Positions 23,257 through 37,400 of a stretch of 64,000 bases of DNA are shown here, piece after piece. Made by a program: the position numbers and the translations under genes. Location: the NCBI RefSeq assembly GCF_012273895.1, contig NC_052112.1, positions 868,001 to 932,000 of the forward strand, written 5' to 3'. The notes under the pieces were generated by a model, which searched no databases, was not told where the DNA came from, and saw nothing but the letters and a program-made list of their open reading frames with translations. Numbering within the stretch: position 1 is the first letter of the stretch; each line of letters starts with the position of its first letter. The DNA comes from Zerene cesonia. Lineage: Eukaryota > Arthropoda > Insecta > Lepidoptera > Pieridae.

Positions 23257-24918
23257 TACTAAGAAATTAACACATCACAAAACTTTAAAAAAAAAAGCAT
23301 TTTTGTACGCCAAAAATTGTTTTTACCTTACGACCATTTAACCAACCCTTCATACGACAAAGACAATTCGGATCCCCGCACACGGGCAACCGACCATAAT
23401 CACAAAACACCGCCACCGGAATATTTGTCGAAGTTTCTATACATTTTATATGGACTCACGGTCCAAATCATATCTCGCAGAGTCTGTGACTGCCGCTAGT
23501 GTCCCGTGTGCGGTGACCCTTACGCTTTATAAATTACACTATTTAGTTCAAATACAGCATTACGTTTCCAACCCCAGAACAACCTAGACGTGTTTACTGG
23601 CAGCTTCACAACTCCTGAATATATTCTATGATTTAGTTTGTCTGTCAGCTTTCATTTATAAAATAAACAAAATGAGTTTTTATTAGGCTACAATTATTAT
23701 TTTATTGAAAAATATTCCATGTTATTTATCTGTCAGATAAGTTAAGCAGAACATATTCAGAGGCCGTCAAATCGGCCAATAATGTTATCTATTACAATTT
23801 GATTAACATAAAATTGTTAGTGTGATGTTGCTTACAGAGCAAATAACAATTCATCAAAATGTAACATTACTATAAGATATAACTTTGTTTATTTATTATT
23901 TTTTTGTTCTTTTGAATTAACTTGGCAAGAATTTTCATAATGGATTTGAAGTGTATGATAATCCGCCACTTCGAAAGTGGTGTACAGTATTTGATGTTTG
24001 GGGATAGTCATTATCTTACATGTGACACATGCTAGGTTTAATTGGTTCGTATTATTACTTTTTAATGAGATATACAGTAAAGATTTGTTATCCTGGAAAT
24101 AATTCCAAAAAGTATATATTATATTGTAAAGAAAAAATGTGAGATTCACTCGTGAGATTTTTAAAATGAATAAATTAAGGCCTTTTAACAGTATCTTTGA
24201 AAAATTCCCTATTTTTTAATATTGTTATTATTAATATTCGATTATGGCAACTTCATAGGAAACTATAAAATATTGAAGTGAAAATGTAACATTTACTATC
24301 GAAAAATTAATTTAAAATACGGAATGACGCTCTGAATTGTAAGTAATGTCAGAAAAAGAAACAAAGATCAATAAATTAAATAGAGTTTAAATTTGATAGA
24401 AAACGAATAAATCAAAGAAGTTTCATGCAATCATAGAATTGCAAAATAAATTGCATAAAAAATATTAGATGCATCCATTGAATCGAGCATTGGATAATGA
24501 TTCCTATGTATACATAATACAGATTCAAATAACATTATCGCTTGAAATCATCTGTTAATAATGCTATAATTATATACGGAGTATTTCTCTCAATAGTAAC
24601 AGAGCAAATTTTCAGTTCAATTTCATTTCAAAACCACTCAAAAGTTTTATACTTGTGTAATTCTAACTTCATTCAGCATCATTTAAAAAACTACGCAAAG
24701 GAAATCATATGTACACTTAAGGCCAGTATCAGACGTAACATAGGGTCTTATCGAAACCTTAATTATAATTAAACCTTAATGGCGGGTAGCTGGAAATGTC
24801 ATTCTACCCTCATAGACTCTCTGAAACTATGAACGACGAAATTTAAGAGTAGCTCGAAGAAATTAAACGCTTTAAGATTTTCAATAGATTCAAGATATGA
24901 TCAATTCATTCTAGCATT

Positions 24919-25388
24919 TTTTATTATTTATCCGAAACAATTTTAAAATTTTAATACAATTTTCAAGACACGTGTAATCATTGCAATCACAATTACATAT
25001 TTCTGTATAAAATAAACACGAATGCATTAAAACTAGGGTTTTTTAAATATGGCAACATTTTAACCAAAATTTAAGCACCCCCAAGATAATAAATATATTC
25101 AGTACCATCAAGATTCGTCAATATACCATTATCGTCCACCACAAATTACCAATAATTAACTTTACATTACTTGCGGGTACTTTACAGAATCGCAATTACA
25201 ATTTCCCCATCTACCCCCAATTCCCGCCAATCTCAAATTTCACAACACGAATTTCAATATCAGAGCATCCTAAAAATAGTCGAGTCACTCATCCAGCTAC
25301 CCCCATTTACCAGAAAGCTCTATATGTACAGTAGGAAGGTGTGACGTCACACGGCGAGCACGGCGATGTCCCGCTCCCGCTTCGTGCG
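24919..25388 (-). other. probable ogre 3' untranslated region
   Basis: Follows the ogre stop. A full CRE palindrome TGACGTCA is at 25342-25349, inside the larger palindrome GTGTGACGTCACAC. A minus-strand AATAAA at about 24919-24924 could end the transcript. Confidence 0.35.
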
Positions 25389-25446
25389 TCACGCACGCGG
25401 TCCCCTCTTCTCGCCCATCCCCTTTATCAGCTCCGCTATTAGTTCC
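25389..25446 (-). CDS. ogre: ogre terminal coding exon 7
   Basis: Acceptor aaatttgcag, then G completing arginine followed by ELIAELIKGMGEKRGPRA and TGA (25391-25389). The reading frame is fixed by the phase-2 donor of exon 6. A longer open frame over the same bases is out of phase and not used. Confidence 0.9.
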
Positions 25447-28400
25447 CTGCAAATTTAGGTTAATCTCGTTAAATGTTAGCTGTAGGGACACATGTGCAAA
25501 TAATATAAATAAATACGCTGATCGTAGCTAGTCTACGCTAGTCTATGTATGTATCCTCATTATTTCCCCGCTTTATACTCAAGTCATCTCATCATTAGTT
25601 ATGCTCGTTTGAAGTGAACCGGACTCCTCTCCCCCCACATGAAGTGGAAGGTGGACAGCCCCTGTGATCTTCCATCGATATCGCTTTGATACCAGCGCCT
25701 ATTACCACTGCCACGCGTGAGTATAGAAGTTGACCACTACCACCATGGGCTTAGCTGGGCTGCCGATACATGGCACTCGCCATGCAGACAGTGAGGATAT
25801 TATTTGTAGCTGTTATCCCCCATCGTTGAAGGCAAACGATGGCCACCTTTGGGTTTTAGTGGGTAAGGCTGTGTATGTCCCACTCACCCTCTCATAAGGG
25901 GATTATCTTAACTAAAGAGGGGAGACGTACATGCATTTACCAAAGTTAAAGAAGTTGGGTGATTGGTGATGTAGTTAGATATGCAAAGTGATATGTTTAA
26001 GTTTCAAATGTCGACATTTTTTTTTTTTACTGCAAGTGATATTGCGCATAAAACGTGTCAAAGTTTTCATTATATTTTGAATATTTCTCATCTAAACATT
26101 GGATTTCATATTATCAAACAATCAAATAAAGGAAAGTCTACATTTCGCTACAAACTCACCTGTATATAAGCGGGTCCATATTCCTCGCGAGCATATATAG
26201 CAACCACCAATCACCCACGTCCGTCCGTCTCGAGACGATCAGCGCAGACTCGATCGGTATGGTCCTAGATCTAGCGTGGAGCAGCCTAGGCCGGACTGAA
26301 GGCACGAAGATTATCACTAGTCTGAAATTTATTAGCTCTAATAAGTCGATTGAATAGCAAAAGTCCAAGAGTGGAACCTTGTGGGACACTTTCATACTAG
26401 CTGTTTTAATGAAATGAATGAAAACTACTTCACAATTTAATGTAGATTTTACACAGACATTTAAATGAACATCCGCATGTGATTAAGAAACAAATTAAAA
26501 CAATATAAAAATAAATATAAATTATGCTCATAACACAATCATCTACAATAGAATACATATTGTATTATATATTGTATGTAATGAGTGATGATAAAAACAA
26601 CCAGAAACCAGTCGCCAAGCATGTCAACAACATTCTCACACTTATGAACTACAATTCAAAACTATATTACATACAATATGAGATTTTTTTTTTGTAATTC
26701 ATCTACACACTTCACACTTTCCTTAGATCAACAAAAGCATTTTATTGTGGGAGTCGAGCACGCTTCGGCACGAATTGGGCCAGCTCGCACCGGGGAAGTA
26801 CCACACCCCCACAGAAAACCGGCGTGAAATAGTGGCATGCCACTGTGTTTCGTACGGTGAGTGGGGAAGCCAGAGGCCCGTTTGCTTTTCCTCAACCGTC
26901 CCAGTCCATTCCCTCTTTCCAGTCGTTAATCCATTCTTTTTCCCTTACCCCAAAAAAGCGGGCAGCGCATTCGCAGAGGATCTACCTTTGCGAATGTTCA
27001 TGGGCGGTGGTGATCGCTTACCATCAGGCGAACCACCAGCTCAGTTGCCCGCTATGACATAAAAAAAAAAAACATTACAACTCACCTATAAACCACGAGC
27101 AAGGCGAGGATCACAGCGAGTATGATGTACCAGAACCACAGGAAGATGAACGTCTTCTCGTTGACGATGTTAAGCGGCAGCACGCAGAGGCTGTCGTGCG
27201 TCTGTATGGTGCCGGACGCACCGTACTTGTGGAACGTGCACTTGGTGACGCGCGGGAACACGTAGATCATTGGGTCGTATCTGGGAGTAAAGTCGAATAG
27301 AATGGTAAAAAAGACTGTTAACTTAGATAGTGACAGTGTCGTGTACGCAACGTAAAAACTGAATAGATAACATATGAAAATTTGGGAAATTTTATTTAGA
27401 TAGAGATTACAAATTTTAGAAAACAACACTGAAGTCAATGTTCTAATATTGTTTCTTATAATAGTCAGCTATAAGGATGCAAACGAGAAAGCACTTGATA
27501 AGTTAGACACGAAAAGAGTTTGTGTCGCATAACGCAATTACAAAAGGTCGAATCCTAAGAGCATTTGAACCGGATTATAAAATCAAGCAAGAGCGTTTTA
27601 ATGACCTTTGAATGATAACTGCACTGCAAAATGAACTTATGAAACTTTGGAAGAAATGATAATTTTTCTCTGCTTCGTGATGACTAATTGATTTTGGTCA
27701 TTGCCCCACTAAAGTAAGATAACCGATAGTTTAAAAGGCGGTTACTAAACTCATACTCAGGGAAAGAGGCTTAACGAAACTAATTTATTCTCACTTATCA
27801 CTACATAATATAAAAAAAGTGAAACAATGTCGCTTTATCTGTCTTTATGTCCCTATGTATGCTTAAATCTTTAAAACTATGCAACGGATTTTGATGAGGT
27901 TTTTGTAATAGATAGAGTGATTCAAGAGGAAGGTTTATATAATAACATCTATTAAACTATACCGAATTAACGCGGACGAAGCCGCAGGCAAAAGCTAGTT
28001 ATGTATATAAAAGATATTCTCATTAAATACACAGCTCTTAACAACTCACCTCTCCTCCTGAGGCACCTCGCTATAACCCAGCACTCTTGTGCCGTAGGAG
28101 AGGAACTCGCCGTTGAAGAAGCTGTCCATCATCCACATCTGGAGGACGATGTTCACCAGGCAGAGCAATTCGCAGCCCCAGTAGCGGAACGCGTAGAGCT
28201 TGTGCCGCTGGAATATAAATGGCAAGAATTAAATATTATGTGAAATAATAGCTTGCTATTGTGTTTCGTGCGGTGAGTGGGGGAGCCGGAGGCCTATTTC
28301 CTTGGCCTAGCCCTTCCCAGTCCCTTCCTTTTTTCCATTCATCAATTCTTTCCTTATTCCTTTTCCCTTAAAAGCGGGCAGCGCATTCTGAGCTTCTGCG

Positions 28401-31400
28401 AATGTTCATGGGCGGTTGTGATCGTTTACCATCAGGCGAACCACCAGCTCAGTTGCCCGCTATGACATAAAAAAAAAAAATATTATGTAAAGATCTTGTT
28501 CAGACAATATTATATTGCTTTATAATGGTCTCGATGTTTAAACAACTCATGCAGATACACGAAATGAATATTTTAATTTCAAGACAGCAAAAAAATTTAG
28601 AAATATATTTAGAATTGCACAGAGGTCAAAAAAATAATTGATATTCAAGACATTTTCACAAAATATTTCAATATAAACTGCAATATTAGGGAAAAAAAAA
28701 GCTTCGTTAAATATAAAAAAATATTTAAAATATGATGGGATGCGGCCAGCTCTAAAGATGAATTCTTTTTGGATATTTCATAAGCTGTATTTATAACGCA
28801 ATTGGAATGGATTGGAAGAAAATAAACTTAATTTCCATATCAGAAACCATTTCTCTATCTACAAAGATTCCTTATTAATTAAATTCCTCATCATGTTCTT
28901 GTGAAAGACGTCCCACATCATTATGCTAAGGCTTAATTATCTGACATTCCTTTCCTATCTCCGCTCAATGCCGGTAAAGACATGTATGTCGTAATATAGA
29001 CACTGCGTTCCTCGATAAAGACTCAAGCATAAGTTAATTTTTATCAATTATATGACTTTTCATTAAACTTCTAACATTACAGTACTTTTGAATATGATCA
29101 CGTTTATCGTATATTAAGTATTTATTGCTGCATAAAGGTTTGTTTATTTGGTGACATAGACGTGGACTAGACTACGTAACTAAATCTTAAGACAGAATCT
29201 GAGTTAGGCGCGAAAATATGTTGAACTTGAATAATTTTTAAAAGATGTCGATGAGATGACGACTCCCACATAACAAATATCAATAATTATTTATTAAATA
29301 ATATATTCAAAATCCTTAATTTCAAGCAGTAGACCTTGCGATAATCTTCATAATTTTAAACGGCCAAGAAACGGTTGGTACGAAACACCGCGTGAGGTCG
29401 ACGCGTCCAATGACCGATGCTATCATATAGATAGATTGATCAAGTATCCTCAATACACCATTACTTGAATGTACCTTTGTATCGGATGAACGGATCCGTT
29501 GAAGACACTTATCATCTGGAATTCGATGATCTCCTGTTATTTGACCTCTGAAGTCTAACGAGGTGGCTTTTTAATAAGTCCTTTATTTCCATTGCATCTA
29601 TAAGTGCCAGGCTTTCTGGTAATGCTTTTAATTTCGTGTAAGCTGTCGTTTGTATGAAAAATTTATCGTTTTTGTGATAATTTGTATGATTTAAGCCAAG
29701 ATGTCTTGACTTAATAAATTAAACGTGTATTTCAACGATCACTACTGCCCTAACATTTCGTAAGAATTCGGCTCCAACTGGCCCAAAAGAATTATTTTTA
29801 CAAAAATGGCGGTAATGACTGCACCTTGTCACGATAATTAATAGTGTGGCCGAGATCATTAAATCAGCACATGCATATGATGTAAGCAATGTACAATTTT
29901 TTGGGATATATTGAGCAAGAACCTGCTTTCAGGTGTATGGGAGTTTCGATAAAATTACATTTTAATCGTTAAGTATACCGTATCAAAAAATAATGATGAT
30001 AATACTGACCTTATTAATAAGATACATACAAAAAATGTTTCACGAACGAATGAATTCATCCTTTTTAACACGCTTTTATTAGCTTCACCTGATTGTTTTT
30101 ATGTATGTTCCTGTATATGTTCTCGCCTTCTTTCGACTCAATTTTGACGCAATTTAAACAAACAGTTTTCAAGAATCATTGAAAATACAATCCTACTAAT
30201 ATTATAAATGCGAAAGTTTGTAAGGATGTGTGTGTGTGTGTCTGTTACTCTTTCACGCAAAAAACTACTGAACCGATTGCAATGAAATTTGGTACGTAGA
30301 CAGCTGAACAACTGGAATAACATATAGGCAATTTATTTTATCCCAATATTCCTATGAGATACGGACTTAAGCGGGTGAAACCGCGGGGCGCAGCTAGTAT
30401 ACTGTAAAGCAAACAATGTGGTCCACATTGTGATTCAAAAGAATTTCGATTCCATATTAGAAATATCATGACAATATGCATCACCTAATGAATAAATTAG
30501 TCTGAATCACAATCCAGATGCACTTAGGATGAATCATTTACGATCAGCATATTAAGTCCTAATTGTCATTGTCCAAAGTTTATTTCCGCGTTAAACTTGA
30601 CTGCAAACACTGTGTGTATTATCACCTAACAATAACCTTGCTTTATACAAACAATTATCTAATATCGAAGTAATTTATTCCATTATTTCAAATTCCTATT
30701 CTATTTAGAGACAGCTTTTTATCGCGTACAATGTTTTTAGCCGAAAAACAAAATTTATTCAAACCAACGATCAAAACAATCTCGAACACCTATATATACA
30801 ATGCTGAGTTCAAGTTAGACGAAGTGAGTTTCAATTCCTCCATTTGATGACGTTTATACATTGCTAAAGACATAGCTATAAGTACTTCCATAGTTACTTT
30901 AAACAATGTTATAATTAATATTGTTATAAGCAAATTGAACTTCAATTCTTAAGACTTTATTATAAGCAGGACGCAATAAAGCGTCATATAGAAGGATACT
31001 TAATACGCAGCACAAGAATTCCCGAAAAAATTCATATAGACATTATCCAATTTTAAATGAATTCTATTACCACTAACCAACCTTATTCCATTAAACCTCA
31101 AGCATATCTAAACCTATATATACATATATTAGCTTAATATATATACACATATACAGCTGTATATATAATACCAAGTTTCAAACAACCGACCGATGCTGAA
31201 ACATGTAAATATTTAAATTATGGCATCAATTGTACTTATAGTCCGTACGATGTTTATAAAACATTTGATAGGGGATCGGCACACTTGAATAATTTCAAGG
31301 CAGACGTATGTTATTTCCATGTTATGATAATTCCACGTTAGCAGAATTGAATATAAACCAATTTAAGTATAAATCAGTGACGGTAAATTGGTGGTAAATG

Positions 31401-34400
31401 ATATATTAAATTATCTTTGATGCGAAGAAATATTCCGACCAATTGCTTTGTAAAAAACTAGATTACGCCTGCGGCTTCGCATGCATTTGATTTGGAGTAG
31501 ATTAATAGACATTATCATACATAAAACCTTCCTCTATCTACTTATAAATCAGTTGCGTAGTTTTAAAGATCACAGCATACATACATAGGTATATACATGG
31601 GGACAGACGCGGGAAGCGATTTTGCTTTATACTATGTAATGAAGAGTTTAAATATATAAACGAAGGCTGAACCGAAGAATGAACCGACGTTTGAATGTGT
31701 GCGATTTTGATATGTAAATACTACAAACGAGAATATAAAAACAAAAACTAGTACTGTAGTTACAAAAACACGTGTATAAACTACGCGTACAATAGTGATA
31801 AAAAAACTGATACGCACTTCACGTAGGTATAAATTTATTCAAAATGGAGTATTCCAGAGCATAAAGCGTACTAGGCAAGTGAATTTTACATGTACCTAGT
31901 AATCAAAGAAGGACTATTTAATTATAACATCATATCGCACACCAATCATATCTCGTATTGCTGAAGAAAACCTCCTATGCGATTATATAACATTAGAAGA
32001 AAGCCCTGCAGCTGCGTAAAAGTAAACAATCCCGTGAGCTATCGGCTAGCTATGATCACACCGCTTGCGTCGCTCAAGGGGAACACAAAGGAACGCCAGG
32101 TGCGCGCATTAGCTCACAATGCGTCGCATCTGCTCTGAGTTTTTATAAATTCGCCTAGTTTCGTGCGCCATACATAGCTATAGCGTTTTAGCAGTTATGC
32201 TCGACGAAGCGATATATGTTTATGGTTAAAAATACTTTGTCATACAAAATATAATTACATCACTTACAAGGAAACCTTTAAAACGAAAATAACATGATAA
32301 AAAAAGTAAAAGAGTACAATTTAGTATTTTCTTGTGTGTTGATTTTACGCGAGTATTATACATTTGGAAATTAAAAACTTTTTAACTTTTAAATGAAATT
32401 CTTTATTGCTTATAAAAAGAAAAACTGAACATAACATTAAAAGTAGGTAAGCAAAAGGCGGCCTTATCGCTCGGTAGCGATCGCTACCAGGCAACCCCTA
32501 AAGTAGCAGGAAAAAAAGAATATATTAAATAGTAACGAATATATAATAGTAAGAATATATAAAACAGTAGTAGAAACTTTGTAAGTATGAATGTATGGAT
32601 GTTTGCTACTCTTTCACGTAAAAACTACTGAATGCATTTTATTTATTTTTAGTTTTATCTACAATAACATAGCTTATACATCGGAATAATACATGAGCTA
32701 TATAAATACTTGTTTTAAAACATGGGGTTATTTTGATCCGTATCAGATGACATGAGGCTAGCTGACGCAAGTATAAAAAATTTAACATAAAAATCATTTA
32801 ACTATAGAAATCCTTATCCTATCCTACTAACATTTTAAATACGAAAGTTTGTGAGGATGTATGTGTATGTGTATGTTTGTTACTCTTGCACGCAAAAACT
32901 ACAGAACCGATTGCAATGAATTTTGGTACGTAGATAGCTGGACAACTGGAATAACGTATAGGCAATAATTTATCCCGATTTTCCTACGGGATACGGACTT
33001 ACGCGGGTGTAACCGCGGGGCGCAGCTAGTGCAATATAAATCTATGGAAATTGATGATATTCAAAGAGCCCGCATATGGACGCGTGTAGGCGACCTTTGC
33101 TTTAACATGTAAGCAATTCAATACTTACCTACGCACCAAGGTTATGTGTGTGAATAAAAACTGAGACATACACACAAAAACTACTGCACCGATTTCGAAA
33201 ATTCATTCACCATTAGAAAGCTGCAATTTCACCGAGTGACACCACGTTATTCCTACTATCCTACTAATATTATCCTACTAATATTATATTATATTATCCT
33301 ACTAATATTATATTATATTATCCTACTAATATTATAAATGCGAAAGTTTGTAAGGATGTGTGTGTGTTTGTTGCTCTTTCACGCAAAATCTACTGAACCG
33401 ATTGCAATGAAATTTGGTACGTAGACAGCTGGACAACTGGAATAACATATAGACTTTTTATCCCGATATTCCTACAGGATACGGACTTACGCGGGTGAAA
33501 CCGCGGGGAGCTGCTAGTATTATAAATGTAAAAATGTGTTGCTTTGGATGTTTATCCGTCAATCACGCTGAAATTGCTGAACGGATTTTGATGAAATTTC
33601 GTATACAGATAGGGCATGAGCTGACTCCCTTGGACTAAAACAGGAATAGCCACTGAATCCAGGAATCAGATCAGTAAATGTCCAAATTCCATACCACGGG
33701 CGAAACCGGGGCGATCAGCTCGTTCAACATAAAAATGATGTAGATATGTTAGGTATCAATGTATAAGAGTTTAAATCATACAGCGTTGTTGATTGGCGAC
33801 AATAGCTAGTCATCATTCACGCTTCACGTGCACGAAGGCGTCCCCACAACCATGGCCTACATGTGCCGTTTATGCAGAATTTTAAAAGCGAATCGTCGAT
33901 CTAATTCCTTTTAAATTTCAATCGGTATTAAAACTATTTTTTTATTGTAACGCTGTGATATTTCAAATCATTTTTATTTAGTTTTTTTTTGCTTTATTTT
34001 TCCAGCGTAACGAAGTGAAAGTGAAACAAACCCGAGGATTTCACTAGTAATAGGCATAGTTCCCGCTATCGTGCTATTCCCTGGATAAAAACTACCCTTA
34101 GTCCTTTCGCGGGTCTCAAACTGACTATCTGTACCAAATCCCATCCAAATCGGTTCAGCCGTTCTTGAGTTATGAAACGTTTTAAATTCTAAATATCTAA
34201 CATATATACTAGTCTGGACACCGGAGATCCCTTCTTGACAGATGCAAACAATGAACCTATACATAGCAATTGAATGGAACCCCCTATAAATTAAATTGAT
34301 ACAATCTTCAAAAACTCCAATCGCTGCACCATCAGCTAGTATACAGATGTACACTTCAAGTGTACTGTATAAAACACGCCATTAAATTAAAGTGGTACTC

Positions 34401-37400
34401 GGAAACTGTCTCTGCACTGTAACGGTAGCCGATTGTCTACTTGAAAATTGATGGCCCACTTTAGAGGCATTTTATTTTTGGTGCGCTTACATGTCGTGGG
34501 GTTGATAGAAGTTTATCTATTTAGGACTGTAAATATATAGTTGGTTAATTATAACCTCATACGATATCTATACAATTATAAACATACAATATCGAGGTAA
34601 AGTTTGATATTATAAGATTATTTCACTTATTTATGAAGTAGGTTTTTTTTACATACCCCCTTATATTTTACATCATTAACTTCCTGTAAGTACAAATTTA
34701 AGATATTTAAAGACTTGGTAGTCTTAAAAAATCTTAAATTTAAATATCTTAACGTGGTAGTTTTTATTTAAAAATGTTAAAAATAATTCTACAAAATTCC
34801 CCACTATCTCCAAACCTTCGTATACGTTATAAACGTACAATTTTAAAATATAAAAAATCATGCGAACACAACTATCATATCACATCGAACCATTGTTTGA
34901 CATTTACAATATTGTATTTTTACCATTGTTTGACATTTACAATATTGTATTTTTACCATTGTTTGACATTTACAATATTTAAAAATTTGCAATACTGTAT
35001 TTATATACACATATTTCTTGCAACAACAACTTCCAAGGAAACCAGAGAGCGACATTTGCACATGTCGCATATCGGATTCAATGCTTTCGTGTCGTTTCGA
35101 TATTACTGAGAATTATTATATTACTAGCTGCGCCCCGCGGTTTCACCCGCGTAATTCCGTATCCGGTAGGAATATCGGTATAAAAAGTTGCCTATATGTT
35201 ATTCCAGTTGTACAGCTGTCTACGTACTAAATTTCATTGCAATCGGTCAAAAAATCATTGCAAACTTTCGCATTTATAATATTAGTGAGATGGGATGCGT
35301 CCTTCCAGCCTTAGTTTTTTAATAATCATAATAAATTTAGTCTAAAAAACGTAAGAAAGAAGGTTTAATGGAATGTTTTAACCCGGAAATCCTAGGATTG
35401 GGAACTACGCGGGATTTCCTACATTACCCCGAGCGAAGCCGCGGACAAATAACTAGTTATACATAAATAATAAAGAGATAAGATTACCACTGGCAGAAAA
35501 AACAGGTCAAATAAAATTGCACAAACAAAATTAACCTTTTTTAAATAAGATCCTTGTCCCGCCATGTGCAGACATTACTTCGAAAATAGATACATTTTAT
35601 ACAGCAAATGACTTAACATGTGCCAACCTATGGCCAACATGGTCGATATCAAACCAAACCCCAATAACAGCCTGTCTAGAAAACATGATATGACATAAAC
35701 CAAAACTATATCAACGACAATATAATCCACTGCATCGCCATAACCATTGGTCATTGACTCGGTCACCATGATACCGTTACGGGAAGCAAAAACGCCTCCG
35801 GTCCGCGGTCGCGCGTCTCGACGTTTTAAACGATAGCTTCCTACTCGGATACTTCTTGTGGCCGATGACTATAAGAGTACTTGACGATATGTCCTTCTGC
35901 GACACTGTGTTTTCCTTAACACTTCATTGTATCGCCGTGTTTCGTCATAAGAATAGTTTCATTATAGAACAAGATTTTATGTATCCAATCCAAACATTTA
36001 CTCATTCAATTAGACTTCTTATAGAAGCACTTTTTTGAACACAATTTCAATATTTACCACGGGACTTGTATGATAAATAATTATTGAAAGTATAAGCATT
36101 TGTTTCATGACCTGTAATTCAAACCACCAACCTGACTCTCAACATTACCTTTCTGTACACAAATTTACTCCCATCAACCCATCCCTCCCCCGTGATCTAA
36201 TGTCACATCTACGCAACGACGCCAGCAACGTCATATTCAATTAAAACCTCATCGCGGCGATTTGTAAGCGACGTCTGTGCGTGGGAAACTTAGTCATTAC
36301 GTTGGAAGCAGTGACGTAAGGCCACGGGCCCCGGGCTGTGTGGGGCCCTAGTTTACTTGTACGTCTATTGTCTCAATTTTTCCAAAAGAAGGAAAAACTA
36401 TTCTAATTATATGTATGAGTAATGGCGGACAGTGAGTTTCACCTTAAATTTTTCTGTGACTTACAGTCACTGGATACTCAGTACTACACACAACACCGTT
36501 ATTCTCTTATAACATTAAAGTTATAAAGACGATATAAATAAAAAATTTCATTCGTATGAAAAGTACACCAGTGCTAGTGCACATAACCTCCTTGACCCTC
36601 CTTGTAGGTAAATTATAAAACTTCTTTTAGGGCACTCGCGGATTGCAAGCCGTTTTCACGGGCCTCCAACAGCATAATTACTCCACTGGCAGGAAGGAGC
36701 AGAAAAACGTTGAATGGGACGATTACACTTGGCCGCGGGGCGGGGGGACGTATGTCACGCTTGAGTACGCGTGATAATGTTATTTTGAAGCTGAGCATGT
36801 GTGCATTTGAAATTAATGATAGGTTAAGTCAGTTATAATGCGTTTAGTCGCTGCATACGCGCATGTTCCAATTGATTTTAACTGATGGATTAATTTTTAA
36901 CATTATAACAACTTTTCGTTACCATATCAAAACAATGAACAAATAAATCTCATCCAGGTCGCATTCATTATCTTGCTCATTTCATGTCTTGAGATAAATA
37001 TCGTAAATCTACCATAACAATTAAATATTATTAATCCTACTCATATTATAAATGCGAAAGTTTTTAAGCATATATGTGTGTTTGTTGCTCTTTCACTTTT
37101 TTTTTCTCTTTCACAAAAACTACTGAACCGATTGCAATGAAATTTGGTACGTAGACAGCTGGACAACTAGTATAACATATAGGCAACTTTTTATCCCGAT
37201 ATTCCTACAGGATACGGACTTACGCGAGTGAAACCGCGGAGCACAGCTAATCTCTCATAAATAACCACTTAAAGAACACGTGGACACATAACCTAACTTT
37301 TGCCACGCACCGAAATAATGAGCGAGCAAAAAAAATGGGAGCACGATACACAGCCTCTTACTTATTAAGACATCCGCCAGATGGACGGAAACGGTGGCCT

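Larger units (their letters stand above)
21703..24918. other. intergenic DNA between the minus-strand ORF and ogre
   Basis: No convincing coding frame. Holds the repeats at 22760 and 23088; the rest is AT-rich unique-looking sequence. Confidence 0.45.

Noticed and set aside
25297..25491. 64-residue minus-strand frame over the ogre end
   Set aside because: It is out of phase with the exon 6 donor; the spliced frame ends earlier at 25389.
34858..35070. Possible CRISPR array (33-bp units)
   Set aside because: Units are directly adjacent with no unique spacers, in an animal genome.
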